Origin: Anaerolineae bacterium
Lineage (GTDB): Bacteria; Chloroflexota; Anaerolineae; JACIWR01
Reading direction: 5' to 3'
DNA: 13,579 bases
Assembly (NCBI GenBank): GCA_021162125.1
Contig: JAGGZG010000394.1
Coordinates: 1 to 13,579 of the forward strand
The translations under genes were made by a program, and so were the position numbers. The notes under the pieces are model-generated. The model saw nothing but the letters and a program-made list of their open reading frames with translations. It was not told the origin of the DNA and did not search any database. Shown piece by piece: positions 1 to 6,386 of this stretch (position 1 is its first letter; every line of letters begins with the position of its first letter).

Positions 1-34
1 ATTGAAATCGCCTCTAGAGGGCTTGCAGCCGAGC

Positions 35-72
35 GTCCACCTGCGTGGACGCGCCTGTCCACGCAGGTGGAC
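35..72. repeat. 16-bp perfect inverted repeat with 6-base loop
   Basis: The left arm GTCCACCTGCGTGGAC (35-50) and right arm GTCCACGCAGGTGGAC (57-72) are exact reverse complements around the loop GCGCCT. Each arm is itself nearly palindromic, beginning GTCCAC and ending GTGGAC, so the DNA could also form two small hairpins. No T-run follows, so a terminator role is not supported. It is the first of five inverted repeats in this gene-free stretch (1-382), in which I see no coding sequence. Confidence 0.85.
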
Positions 73-87
73 AGCCAGCTTTAGCTC

Positions 88-117
88 CTCAGGCGCGGTT
101 TCAACCGCTGGCCTGAG
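88..117. repeat. 13-bp inverted repeat with 2-base bulge
   Basis: CTCAGGC (88-94) followed by GCGGTT (95-100) pairs with AACCGC (103-108) and GCCTGAG (111-117), leaving a TC loop and a TG bulge. This is a hairpin in noncoding DNA with no U-tract and unknown function. Confidence 0.7.
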
Positions 118-200
118 TAGTAACGAATTACGAAAGGCTCTCTACCCAGAGTGTTGCATAAGTTCCGCCCCCGAGCTGAAGCTCAGGGCTGAGCAGTCCA

Positions 201-218
201 AGCCCGTAAAAGCGGGCT
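201..218. repeat. Short hairpin AGCCCG/CGGGCT
   Basis: AGCCCG (201-206) is complementary to CGGGCT (213-218) with a six-base AT-rich loop. Just upstream, GAGCT/AGCTC (173-184) and GCTCAG/CTGAGC (181-194) form two further overlapping small palindromes. This suggests a cluster of degenerate palindromic units, not a single functional stem. Confidence 0.55.
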
Positions 219-243
219 ATTGGCCCACTCAAGCGATCGTTTA

Positions 244-260
244 GGACGCTTCCAGCGTCC
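244..260. repeat. 7-bp perfect hairpin GGACGCT/AGCGTCC
   Basis: GGACGCT (244-250), loop TCC, AGCGTCC (254-260). The following bases (261-290) are also noncoding and contain a second GGACGC (274-279), so the motif recurs here outside the hairpin. Confidence 0.6.
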
Positions 261-295
261 TTCGACAGACTCAGGACGCACCCTTCGGCTGCTCA

Positions 296-317
296 GCCTG
301 GGGGTTCAGCCCCAGGC
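296..317. repeat. 8-bp perfect hairpin GCCTGGGG/CCCCAGGC
   Basis: GCCTGGGG (296-303) pairs with CCCCAGGC (310-317) around the loop GTTCAG. It is the last of the inverted repeats before the glycosylase operon. No T-run follows. Confidence 0.65.
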
Positions 318-355
318 GACCCGGCGACGGTTCAGCAACTTGACACCCAAGTTAT

Positions 356-381
356 GGGTAATCTCCAAAATGGAGTGACCC
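356..381 (+). promoter_or_regulatory. RBS of the glycosylase gene inside a hairpin
   Basis: GGAG at 372-375 lies 7 bases before the ATG at 383 and is the likely Shine-Dalgarno site. CTCCA (363-367) is complementary to TGGAG (371-375), and GGGT (356-359) to ACCC (378-381), so the site can be buried in a stem ending next to the start codon. This would lower translation unless opened, and temperature, a protein or coupling could do that. The structure is visible; the regulatory role is inferred. Confidence 0.5.
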
Positions 382-382
382 G

Positions 383-1069
383 ATGACCCCTGACACCAAC
401 GACGCTCTCAAACGCAAAGCCCTGGAAATCCATCGCCGCCTGCTGGACGAATACGGCGAGCCTCAATGGCGGCCGGGGCGCGATCCGGTGGCCAGCCTGG
501 TGCAAACCATCATCTCGCAGAATACCAACGACATCAACCGCGACATGGCCTACAATCGCCTGCGGGAGCGCTTCCCCACCTGGGAACAGGTGCGCGACGC
601 GCCGGCGGACGAGGTCATCAAGGCCATACGCCCGGCGGGCCTGGCCCCCACCAAAGGGCCGCGCATCCAGGCAGCGTTGCGGGCCATCACCCGCGAACGA
701 GGGGAGTTGACGCTGGACTTTCTCTCAGACCTGCCCCTCGACCAGGCCAAAGCCTGGCTGACCCGTCTGAACGGCGTGGGACCTAAAACCGCAGCCATCG
801 TGCTCCTCTTTGCTCTGGGCATGCCCGCCTTTCCGGTGGATACCCACGTGCATCGCGTCAGCCGGCGACTGGGCCTCATCGGGCCAAAGGTATCGCGGGA
901 GCAGGCCCACACTATCCTGGAGAAGATGATGCCAGCGGATACTTTTTACGCTTTCCATCTCAATCTCATCGCGCACGGGCGGCGGGTATGTCACGCCCGC
1001 CAGCCTAAATGCGATGCCTGCATCTTACGGGACCTCTGCGATTACTACGCCGGATTAGCACGGTCATGA
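383..1069 (+). CDS. nth: Endonuclease III-family (HhH-GPD) DNA glycosylase
   Basis: A 228-residue protein of the size expected for endonuclease III, which removes oxidised or mismatched pyrimidines and nicks the abasic site during base excision repair. The helix-hairpin-helix is LNGVGPKTA with the catalytic lysine at K135. The conserved aspartate is D153 in PVDTHVHRV. The C-terminal iron-sulfur loop keeps the family spacing C-X6-C-X2-C-X5-C (C203, C210, C213, C219), so a [4Fe-4S] cluster is expected. Near residues 45-56 the helix reads SQNTNDINRDMA, unlike the SAQATD-type motif of E. coli Nth and more like archaeal or mismatch-glycosylase relatives, so lesion preference may differ. The start is set by GGAG seven bases upstream. 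Its TGA overlaps the next ATG as ATGA (1066-1069), indicating translational coupling with the phosphatase gene. Confidence 0.92.
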   Translation: MTPDTNDALKRKALEIHRRLLDEYGEPQWRPGRDPVASLVQTIISQNTNDINRDMAYNRLRERFPTWEQVRDAPADEVIKAIRPAGLAPTKGPRIQAALRAITRERGELTLDFLSDLPLDQAKAWLTRLNGVGPKTAAIVLLFALGMPAFPVDTHVHRVSRRLGLIGPKVSREQAHTILEKMMPADTFYAFHLNLIAHGRRVCHARQPKCDACILRDLCDYYAGLARS

Positions 1070-1716
1070 CGCAATTGATCCTGATGCGGCACGGTCAGTC
1101 CGTGCTGAACGAACAGGGGAAATGGGGTGGGTGGTCGTCTGCCGAATTGACCCCCCTGGGCCGGGTGCAGGCGGAGGCCGTGGCTCGTCGCCTGGCCGAA
1201 TCGGGCGAGGCCATCGCTGCGCTGTACAGCAGTCCGCTGCGCCGGGCGTGGGACACAGCGGAGATTATCGGCCGGGCCCTGAACCTGCGGCCCATCCCCC
1301 ACGAGGGATTGCGGGAGATCAATTTCGGCCAGGTAGACGGACTATCCCTTGAGGAGTTCCGCGCCGCGTTTCCGGAGCACTTTGCGCGGTGGTTGGACAG
1401 GTCCGATTTATCATTCGTCTGGCCGGGCGGGGAGCGGCGGGCCGATTTCTTTCGGCGGGTGGGACGGGCCGCCGAGGAGATTGTCGCCCGCCATCCCAAC
1501 GAGACCGTGGTCGTAGTCGCCCACGGGGGCACCATACGAGGCATACTGGGGCACTTCTTGCCCGCCGAATTCGGCGATTGGTGGAGCTACGAACTGGGGA
1601 ATTGTGCGCTGACGCGGGTGGAGGTGGATAGCAGCAGGGCGCGGCTGCTCGTGCTGAACGACACCGCTCACCTGGATGGGGGAGGTACACATGGCGAAGC
1701 GACGGACGCGGGGTAA
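1066..1716 (+). CDS. Histidine phosphatase superfamily (phosphoglycerate-mutase-like) protein
   Basis: A 216-residue protein starting at the ATG that overlaps the glycosylase stop. It has the full catalytic set of the family: LMRHGQS with R8 and the phosphohistidine H9, the SSPLRRAWDTA motif with R60, the acid residue E84 in LREINFG, and H153 in VVAHGG. Such enzymes remove phosphate from small molecules or, less often, isomerise phosphoglycerate. Family members with this length include alpha-ribazole phosphatase (CobC) and broad sugar or nucleotide phosphatases. No cobalamin genes lie nearby, so the substrate cannot be assigned. The C-terminal tail (about 203-216, Gly-rich) is encoded over the start of the next gene, and the two frames overlap by 26 bases. 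Confidence 0.9.
   Translation: MTQLILMRHGQSVLNEQGKWGGWSSAELTPLGRVQAEAVARRLAESGEAIAALYSSPLRRAWDTAEIIGRALNLRPIPHEGLREINFGQVDGLSLEEFRAAFPEHFARWLDRSDLSFVWPGGERRADFFRRVGRAAEEIVARHPNETVVVVAHGGTIRGILGHFLPAEFGDWWSYELGNCALTRVEVDSSRARLLVLNDTAHLDGGGTHGEATDAG
1681..1685 (+). promoter_or_regulatory. Shine-Dalgarno GGAGG choosing the start at 1691
   Basis: GGAGG sits five bases before the ATG at 1691. An earlier in-frame ATG at 1676 has no comparable site, so 1691 is preferred for the membrane protein. The site lies inside the upstream phosphatase coding sequence. Confidence 0.7.
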
Positions 1717-2293
1717 ACGTTATCCCCTGTTGATCTACCGGCGGCTATTCAGCCTGTACGCCGGGCCGTTAGTCATGCTCTTTTTAGTCTCGGCGGCCCC
1801 ATTGGGGGCGACGTTTGTGTGGGAACTGCCGCGCCTGCAGCCGATACGCTGGACTCTGGTTATCATCGCCGTCATCTCGATTCTACTTCTGCTCGCCCTG
1901 TTCGTCGCCCGCTGGCTGGCTTTCGTCCGCTGCCGGACCAACTCTCTGCTCATCCAGGTGCCGCTCTATCAGGTGGTGATTTCCTACGGGCGCATCCGTC
2001 TCACCCGCCCGGTGGAGTTCGCGCGCATCTTCCCACCCCGAGGGCAGACCTGGTCGCAGCGGCGCTTCCTGGAGTCGCTGTGGGGCAGGACGGTGATCGT
2101 GGTCGAGACCAAGGGGCTGCCGTTACCTCGCTGGTGGCTGCGATTGTGGCTGAGCAAATATTTGCTCCTGCCCCATGACAGCGGATTCGTGTTCGCCGTT
2201 GAGGATTGGATGGGTCTCAGCCAGGAGATTGACAGTTTCCGGAGCAACTGGCTCCTGCGGCGAAAAGAGATGCAGGTGCCCGGCACTTTTTAA
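1691..2293 (+). CDS. Two-TM membrane protein of unknown function
   Basis: I do not recognise this 200-residue protein. It begins with a basic segment (MAKRRTRGKR) followed by two hydrophobic spans at about residues 24-45 and 54-78. Then comes a roughly 120-residue soluble part with alternating beta-like stretches (about 84-116 and 133-140) and Trp/Arg-rich helices (147-156). The pattern, two TM helices and then a PH-like beta domain on the cytoplasmic side, resembles bacterial PH-domain membrane proteins, but the resemblance is weak. The gene is the third of the glycosylase-phosphatase operon and overlaps the phosphatase by 26 bases, so the three are probably co-expressed. Its last residues (QVPGTF) and stop codon are encoded by one arm of a palindromic repeat at 2274-2306, which also appears at 7803-7835. 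Confidence 0.75.
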   Translation: MAKRRTRGKRYPLLIYRRLFSLYAGPLVMLFLVSAAPLGATFVWELPRLQPIRWTLVIIAVISILLLLALFVARWLAFVRCRTNSLLIQVPLYQVVISYGRIRLTRPVEFARIFPPRGQTWSQRRFLESLWGRTVIVVETKGLPLPRWWLRLWLSKYLLLPHDSGFVFAVEDWMGLSQEIDSFRSNWLLRRKEMQVPGTF

Positions 2294-2306
2294 GTGCTGG
2301 GCACCT
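2274..2306. repeat. Palindromic repeat, copy 1, at the convergent gene ends
   Basis: AGGTGCCCGGCACTT (2274-2288), loop TTT, AAGTGCTGGGCACCT (2292-2306). The 15-bp stem has one G-T pair. The left arm is identical over all 15 bases to copy 2 at 7803-7817. It lies between the converging membrane-protein gene (stop 2291-2293) and sbcC (stop at 2312), where a two-way terminator would be useful. No clear U-tract follows on either strand, so termination is only inferred. Confidence 0.8.
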
Positions 2307-2311
2307 CAGTT

Positions 2312-4870
2312 TCACATGATCGAGAACTGCGAGCCCTGTGGGGTCTTCAACACGTCAATGCGCACCGGGAAGGCGTCCTTGAGTTCCTCGATGTGGGTGA
2401 TGACCAGGATGCGCTCGAAGTCATCCTTGATGGAGTTGATGGCCTCCACCAGCCGCTCGCGACCCTGTGTGTCCTGCGTGCCGAAGCCCTCGTCAATGAC
2501 CAGGGTCTGCAGTTGTGCTCCGGCGCGGCGGGCCAGCAGCTTGGATAGGGCGATGCGGATGGCGAAGTTCACGCGGAAACTCTCCCCCCCGGAGAAGAGA
2601 GCGTAAGAGCGCGTCCCCAGCTCGTCGGAAATCTTGATGTCCAGCGTCTCGATGACGTCGCCCTTCCTGGTGTCGCGCTGGGTCTCAAACTGGACGTGCA
2701 TTCGCCCGTCGGTCATCCGCGCCAACAAATGATTGGCCTCGTCCTCGATCTCCGGGATGGCGCTCTCGATGATCATCGCCTGCAAGCCACGCTTGCCGAA
2801 GGCCACGCGCAGTTCCTCGTAGATGGCCTGCTCCTCGCGGACTTTCTGCTCGGCAGATCGCTTGCGTTTTCGCTCCTCCACCAGTGTGCGGCAGGCATCC
2901 AAACGTTGCCGGGCCGCACCCAACATCTGCCGCGCGTGGGCCTCCGCCGCGCGTGCTTCTTCAACCACGTTCTCCTGCTCGCGTTCTCGCCGCCGCACCT
3001 GGGGCAGGCGGGCCACGGCCTCGCGCAGCTCATCACGACGGGCCACGTCCGCAGCCAGGGACGCTTGTTTGCGGGCGTGGGCCTCTTGCAGGCGGGCCAG
3101 GGCAGCGCGTTCGCCGTCAATCCCGGCCAGAGCAGCATCCAGGCGCAGTTTCTCCCCCTCGAAGTGAGCCAGTGCTTCCTGGTCGCGGAGCGCCTGTTCG
3201 CGGGCCTGGGGGTCGTAGCCCAGAGCATCGAGTTGGGCCTGTACCTCGGCCAGTTGCCGCTGATCCTCCGCCGCGTAGTCACCCTCTTCGATCCGACGGT
3301 TCAGGGCCTCCAGGGCAGTGCGCAGTTCTTGGAGTTGTTCCTGAGCCTGTCGCGCGTCGCTCAGCCGTTGCTCCACGGCGGCGGCCTGCCTTTGCAGCCC
3401 GGCCTGGGTGGCCAGCTCTTTGTGCAGAGCTTTAATTTCCGCTTCCAGGTCCTTGATCTGCGCCGTGCGCTCGCGGATGGCCTCCCGGTTGGCCCGGTAA
3501 GCGTCGCCCCGGGCCGTACCCTCGGTGATGAAGTCCTCCACCAGGCGGTCGCGGTCGGCCGGGGAGAGAGCCTGCCCGCAGAGGGGACAACTGGCTTCGG
3601 CAGCCTGGCGCAGCAGCCCGATCTTCTCGTTGAGCGAATCCATATCCGCTTTCAACTGCTTGTTCTGCGCGCGCAGAGTAGCCACTTCCTCACGATATTG
3701 CTGGATTGTCGTTTGCTTAGCGTCGCGTGCTGCTTCCTGCTCGACCAGATGTTGCAATCGGGCCTGCACCTCGGCCAGCTCCGCTTCCAGAGTGGCAATG
3801 TGCTTCGTCCTGGCTACCAGGTCGTCCACCTGACTCGCGATGCGGCTTCGTTCCTTCTCCAACTCGTGTCGCGCCTGGTCTACTGTTCGTTGGAGCGCCT
3901 CGCGGCGAGCGTTGAGAGCCATGGCCTGGTCTTGTCTGGCGCTGAGGGCCTCGGCGCGCCGTCGGGCTTCGACCAGGGCTGCGTACCCTGTCTCAATGTC
4001 CTTTCGCCGGGCCAACACTGCCTCGAAGTCGTCCAACCGTTTTTGTGCTGCGGCGATCTGCGCGTCCAGTTCGGCCAGCTCACGCTCTCCCTCGGCCAGC
4101 CGCGCGGCCAACTCCTCCACCTGTCGCTGCTGAAGCTCCAGTCCTCTGCGTTGCTCGTGCAGGGCGCGTAGCTCGGCTTCTGCCGCTTGCAAGTCAGCGT
4201 TCAGGCGGGCGACGTCGGCCTCGGCCTGGCGCAGGTCAGCCTCGTACTGTGGCTGGCGGGCCAGCTCGCGATCTATCTCCGCGATCTGCGTGGCCAACAG
4301 GTCAGCTTCTCGCGCTTTGGCTTTGGCTAGTTCTTTGGCCCGCTCCTCGTACTCGTCGTACAGACCCAGGCCCAGGATGTCAGCCAGGATGCGTTTGCGT
4401 TCGCCTGGCGGCTTGATGGTGAACTCGTCAGCGCGGCCCTGGAGCAGGAAGGCCGAGTTGATGAAGGTGTCGTAATCCATGCGCAGCAGGGCGTCAATGC
4501 GAGCCTGAGTGGCGCGGATGGTTGGCTCGGAGAGGGAGACGAATCGCGAGCCATCCCAGCCCTGCAGCTCGAGGGCGCTCTGTCCCCTGCGGCGGCTGTC
4601 GCGTTTGCGGATGATCCGGTAGCGCGCGTCGCCCAGAGCGAACTCGAACTCGACCTCCATCTCGGTCTGGCCCAGGTGGATGAGCTCGCTGTCGTGGCGT
4701 GCCCCGACCCGCGCCCGGCCCCACAATGCCCAGGTCATAGCGTCGAGCAGGGCCGATTTGCCGTGGCCGTTGTCTCCGGCCAGGCAGGCCAGGTGGATGC
4801 CGCTGAAGTCCAACGGCGGCGGGTCACGGTAGCACATAAAGTTGTGTAAACGGAGCCTAAGGGGAATCAT
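2312..4870 (-). CDS. sbcC: SbcC-type SMC-like ATPase, DNA exonuclease subunit
   Basis: An 852-residue Rad50/SbcC-like protein. With SbcD (Mre11) it forms a nuclease that opens hairpins and processes double-strand breaks. The N-terminal ATPase half carries Walker A GDNGHGKSA (32-40, K38) and a Q-loop in FLLQG (141-145). A long charged coiled coil (about 175-425) runs to the zinc hook CPLC (428-431) and a returning coil (about 450-700) follows. The C-terminal half has the ABC signature FSGGES (759-764) and Walker B LVIDEGFG (790-797, E794 catalytic). The start ATG at 4868-4870 is preceded by GAGG on the minus strand. It is shorter than E. coli SbcC (about 1,050 residues), mainly in the coil, as in many bacteria. 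No sbcD gene lies on either side, although the two are commonly adjacent. A plus-strand frame of 491 codons inside it is a shadow. Confidence 0.93.
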   Translation of the reverse strand: MIPLRLRLHNFMCYRDPPPLDFSGIHLACLAGDNGHGKSALLDAMTWALWGRARVGARHDSELIHLGQTEMEVEFEFALGDARYRIIRKRDSRRRGQSALELQGWDGSRFVSLSEPTIRATQARIDALLRMDYDTFINSAFLLQGRADEFTIKPPGERKRILADILGLGLYDEYEERAKELAKAKAREADLLATQIAEIDRELARQPQYEADLRQAEADVARLNADLQAAEAELRALHEQRRGLELQQRQVEELAARLAEGERELAELDAQIAAAQKRLDDFEAVLARRKDIETGYAALVEARRRAEALSARQDQAMALNARREALQRTVDQARHELEKERSRIASQVDDLVARTKHIATLEAELAEVQARLQHLVEQEAARDAKQTTIQQYREEVATLRAQNKQLKADMDSLNEKIGLLRQAAEASCPLCGQALSPADRDRLVEDFITEGTARGDAYRANREAIRERTAQIKDLEAEIKALHKELATQAGLQRQAAAVEQRLSDARQAQEQLQELRTALEALNRRIEEGDYAAEDQRQLAEVQAQLDALGYDPQAREQALRDQEALAHFEGEKLRLDAALAGIDGERAALARLQEAHARKQASLAADVARRDELREAVARLPQVRRREREQENVVEEARAAEAHARQMLGAARQRLDACRTLVEERKRKRSAEQKVREEQAIYEELRVAFGKRGLQAMIIESAIPEIEDEANHLLARMTDGRMHVQFETQRDTRKGDVIETLDIKISDELGTRSYALFSGGESFRVNFAIRIALSKLLARRAGAQLQTLVIDEGFGTQDTQGRERLVEAINSIKDDFERILVITHIEELKDAFPVRIDVLKTPQGSQFSIM

Positions 4871-5045
4871 GGAACACCTCGCACTGCCCGCGGCATACCC
4901 AGTGGCCCGGCGGGTCCTTCAACAGCAATGGCATGGTTGCACGTTTCTCAGATACGCTCTGTCCACTGTTGGACGGTTCTTATTTACAGTTAGTTCACGC
5001 AGAATTTACGCTATCTTTACGCATGTTTCTAAATTAGTGTGATAT

Positions 5046-5074
5046 ATTATAAACGACTCACCCCCGCAGGGCAC
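5046..5074 (-). promoter_or_regulatory. Candidate sbcC promoter GTGCCC-N17-TATAAT
   Basis: On the minus strand a perfect -10 box TATAAT (5046-5051) lies 17 bases from GTGCCC (5069-5074). The predicted transcript would start near 5039 and give a leader of about 170 bases before sbcC. GTGCCC is a poor match to TTGACA, but the same hexamer and spacing precede the FemAB-like gene at 11024-11052. The GTGCCC overlaps the left arm of the hairpin at 5068-5120. Confidence 0.45.
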
Positions 5075-5120
5075 CGCTCGGATGCTTGAACAGACCCCTG
5101 ATCCGGCAGAGCGGTGCTCT
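5068..5120. other. Long hairpin between sbcC promoter and rfbB terminator
   Basis: AGGGCACCGCTC (5068-5079) pairs with GAGCGGTGCTCT (5109-5120) over 12 positions with one G-U pair. An inner GGAT/ATCC helix (5080-5083, 5101-5104) follows. On the plus strand it is followed by CTTTATTG, a weak U-rich tail. It could be a second terminator, an operator over the sbcC promoter, or part of a small RNA. The gene-free stretch 4871-5192 holds this hairpin, the promoter above, the terminator at 5136-5168, and nothing else I can identify. Confidence 0.5.
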
Positions 5121-5135
5121 CTTTATTGTCTTGTC

Positions 5136-5168
5136 AAAAACCCGTTTTCCACCGGAAAACGGGTTTTT
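5136..5168. terminator. Strong bidirectional intrinsic terminator
   Basis: AAAAACCCGTTTTCC (5136-5150) and GGAAAACGGGTTTTT (5154-5168) form a perfect 15-bp stem around the three-base loop ACC, with a U5 run on each strand. On the minus strand it ends rfbB, whose stop codon is 24 bases away at 5193-5195. On the plus strand it would end any transcript crossing 5040-5135. Confidence 0.88.
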
Positions 5169-5192
5169 CGTTTACGCGCCCCAGCGAGGCGG

Positions 5193-6218
5193 TCAGATCT
5201 CCCGCTCCTGGTATTGCCTGGTATAGTATTCCTCGAAGTGTGCTCCGCTCTTGATGGGTCGCCACCACCATTCGTTATCCACGTACCAACGCACGGTCTT
5301 TTCCAGGGCCTGGTCGAAGGTGTGACGGCTCTCCCAGCCCAGGGCTTTGAGTTTTGCACAGTTGAGTGAGTATCGGCGGTCGTGACCGGGGCGGTCCTTC
5401 ACCGGCTGAATCAGGCTGTAGGGCTTGCCCAGCAGGTCCAGGATGCGGTGGGCCATGACGATGTTCTGCGTCTCAACGCCGGTGCCCACGTTGTATATCT
5501 CGCCGGGCTGTCCCCGGTGCAGGACCACGTCAATCCCTTCGCAGTGATCGAGCACGTACTGGTAGTCGCGCATCTGGCGGCCGTCACCGTACAGGGGCAA
5601 AGGAATGTTGTCAATGGCATTAGTGATAAAAAGTGGCACGACTTTCTCTGGATATTGGTACGGGCCGATGTTGTTGCTCCCACGGGTGATGGTCACTGGC
5701 ACGCCGAAGCTGGTGAAATAGGCAATGCACATCAGGTCGCCGCCGGCTTTGCTGGCCGAATACGGGCTGCGGGTGTGTAAGGGGTCGGTCTCCACCGAGG
5801 AGTAGCCCTCCGGTATCTCGCCATACACTTCATCAGTGCTGACCTGGTGGTAGCGTTCCACCTCGTATTTTTTCGCCGCCTCCAGCAGCACGTAAGTGCC
5901 GTAGACGTCGGTTTGAATGAACGAGCCCGCGCCCATCAACGAGCGATCTACATGGGTGTCGGCAGCGAAGTTGACGATGGTATCTATCTCGTGCTCGCGC
6001 ATCACCTCATCCACTCCGTCCTCGTCGGCGATGTCACCCTGGACGAAAGCGTAGCGCCCAGCAAAGCGCTCGGCCACGTCCTTGAGGTTGTCCAGGTTGC
6101 CAGCGTAAGTCAGCTTGTCGTAGACGACCACGCGATAGTTGGGGTATTTTTCCAGCATGTAGCGCACGAAGTTGGAACCGATGAAACCGGCTCCGCCGGT
6201 GATGAGCAAGTTTTGCAA
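5193..6218 (-). CDS. rfbB: dTDP-glucose 4,6-dehydratase
   Basis: A 341-residue extended short-chain dehydrogenase that converts dTDP-glucose to dTDP-4-keto-6-deoxyglucose, the branch point for rhamnose and other deoxysugars of surface polysaccharides. The NAD-binding motif is TGGAGFIG (7-14). The dehydratase catalytic triplet T128-D129-E130 lies in VSTDEVYG, and the SDR pair is Y153/K157 in YSASK. The family motif around residues 179-196 (RGSNNIGPYQYPEKVVPL) matches, with Gly where Cys is usual in TRCSNN. Length fits the family. The start is a TTG at 6216-6218 supported by AGGAGG eight bases upstream. No rfbA, rfbC or rfbD is in the window, so the sugar made is unknown. A strong terminator lies directly downstream. 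Confidence 0.93.
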   Translation of the reverse strand: MQNLLITGGAGFIGSNFVRYMLEKYPNYRVVVYDKLTYAGNLDNLKDVAERFAGRYAFVQGDIADEDGVDEVMREHEIDTIVNFAADTHVDRSLMGAGSFIQTDVYGTYVLLEAAKKYEVERYHQVSTDEVYGEIPEGYSSVETDPLHTRSPYSASKAGGDLMCIAYFTSFGVPVTITRGSNNIGPYQYPEKVVPLFITNAIDNIPLPLYGDGRQMRDYQYVLDHCEGIDVVLHRGQPGEIYNVGTGVETQNIVMAHRILDLLGKPYSLIQPVKDRPGHDRRYSLNCAKLKALGWESRHTFDQALEKTVRWYVDNEWWWRPIKSGAHFEEYYTRQYQEREI

Positions 6219-6226
6219 AGGTCAGT

Positions 6227-6232
6227 CCTCCT
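6227..6232 (-). promoter_or_regulatory. Shine-Dalgarno AGGAGG for the TTG start of rfbB
   Basis: Minus-strand AGGAGG lies eight bases before TTG (6218-6216). It decides the start, because no ATG fits between it and the Rossmann motif. Confidence 0.75.
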
Positions 6233-6241
6233 CAGTGGCTT

Positions 6242-6271
6242 GGTATACCGAGCACATTTGAAAAACGTCAA
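6242..6271 (-). promoter_or_regulatory. Candidate rfbB promoter TTGACG-N18-TATACC
   Basis: On the minus strand TTGACG (6266-6271) and TATACC (6242-6247) are separated by 18 bases, an acceptable sigma-70-type arrangement. Transcription would start near 6235, leaving a very short leader that begins just before the AGGAGG site. It would let rfbB be expressed independently of the radical SAM gene 168 bases upstream. Confidence 0.4.
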
Positions 6272-6315
6272 AACAGGTCCCCGTTTATACGCCCCCTTAC
6301 CTGTCGATGATCCGT

Positions 6316-6372
6316 GATGCAAGTTGCGTGTTCCATCCCATCCCCATCACGCACCACGTAATACGCAACACG
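6316..6372. repeat. Degenerate ACGCAAC/GTTGCGT repeat region
   Basis: GTTGCGT (6323-6329) and ACGCAAC (6363-6369) are exact inverted 7-mers. Related pieces GTGATGC, ATCACGCAC and CACGTAATACGC occupy the space between. This looks like a decayed intergenic repeat between the radical SAM stop (6387) and the rfbB promoter. No gene is seen in 6272-6386. Confidence 0.3.
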
Positions 6373-6386
6373 TCTTGGATGGCGTA

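Noticed and set aside
2..244. 80-codon plus-strand frame at the window start
   Set aside because: It runs through the inverted repeats, has a non-standard first codon and low-complexity residues, and no ribosome site.
340..345. TTGACA as a -35 box before the glycosylase operon
   Set aside because: No acceptable -10 box lies 16-18 bases downstream (CTCCAA at 17), so a promoter there is not supported.
2696..4171. 491-codon plus-strand frame inside sbcC
   Set aside because: It is antisense to a clear SbcC coiled coil. The long frame follows from G+C-rich codon bias and has no motif or ribosome site.
5082..5369. 95-codon plus-strand frame over the terminator and rfbB end
   Set aside because: It passes through the terminator stem and the antisense of rfbB.
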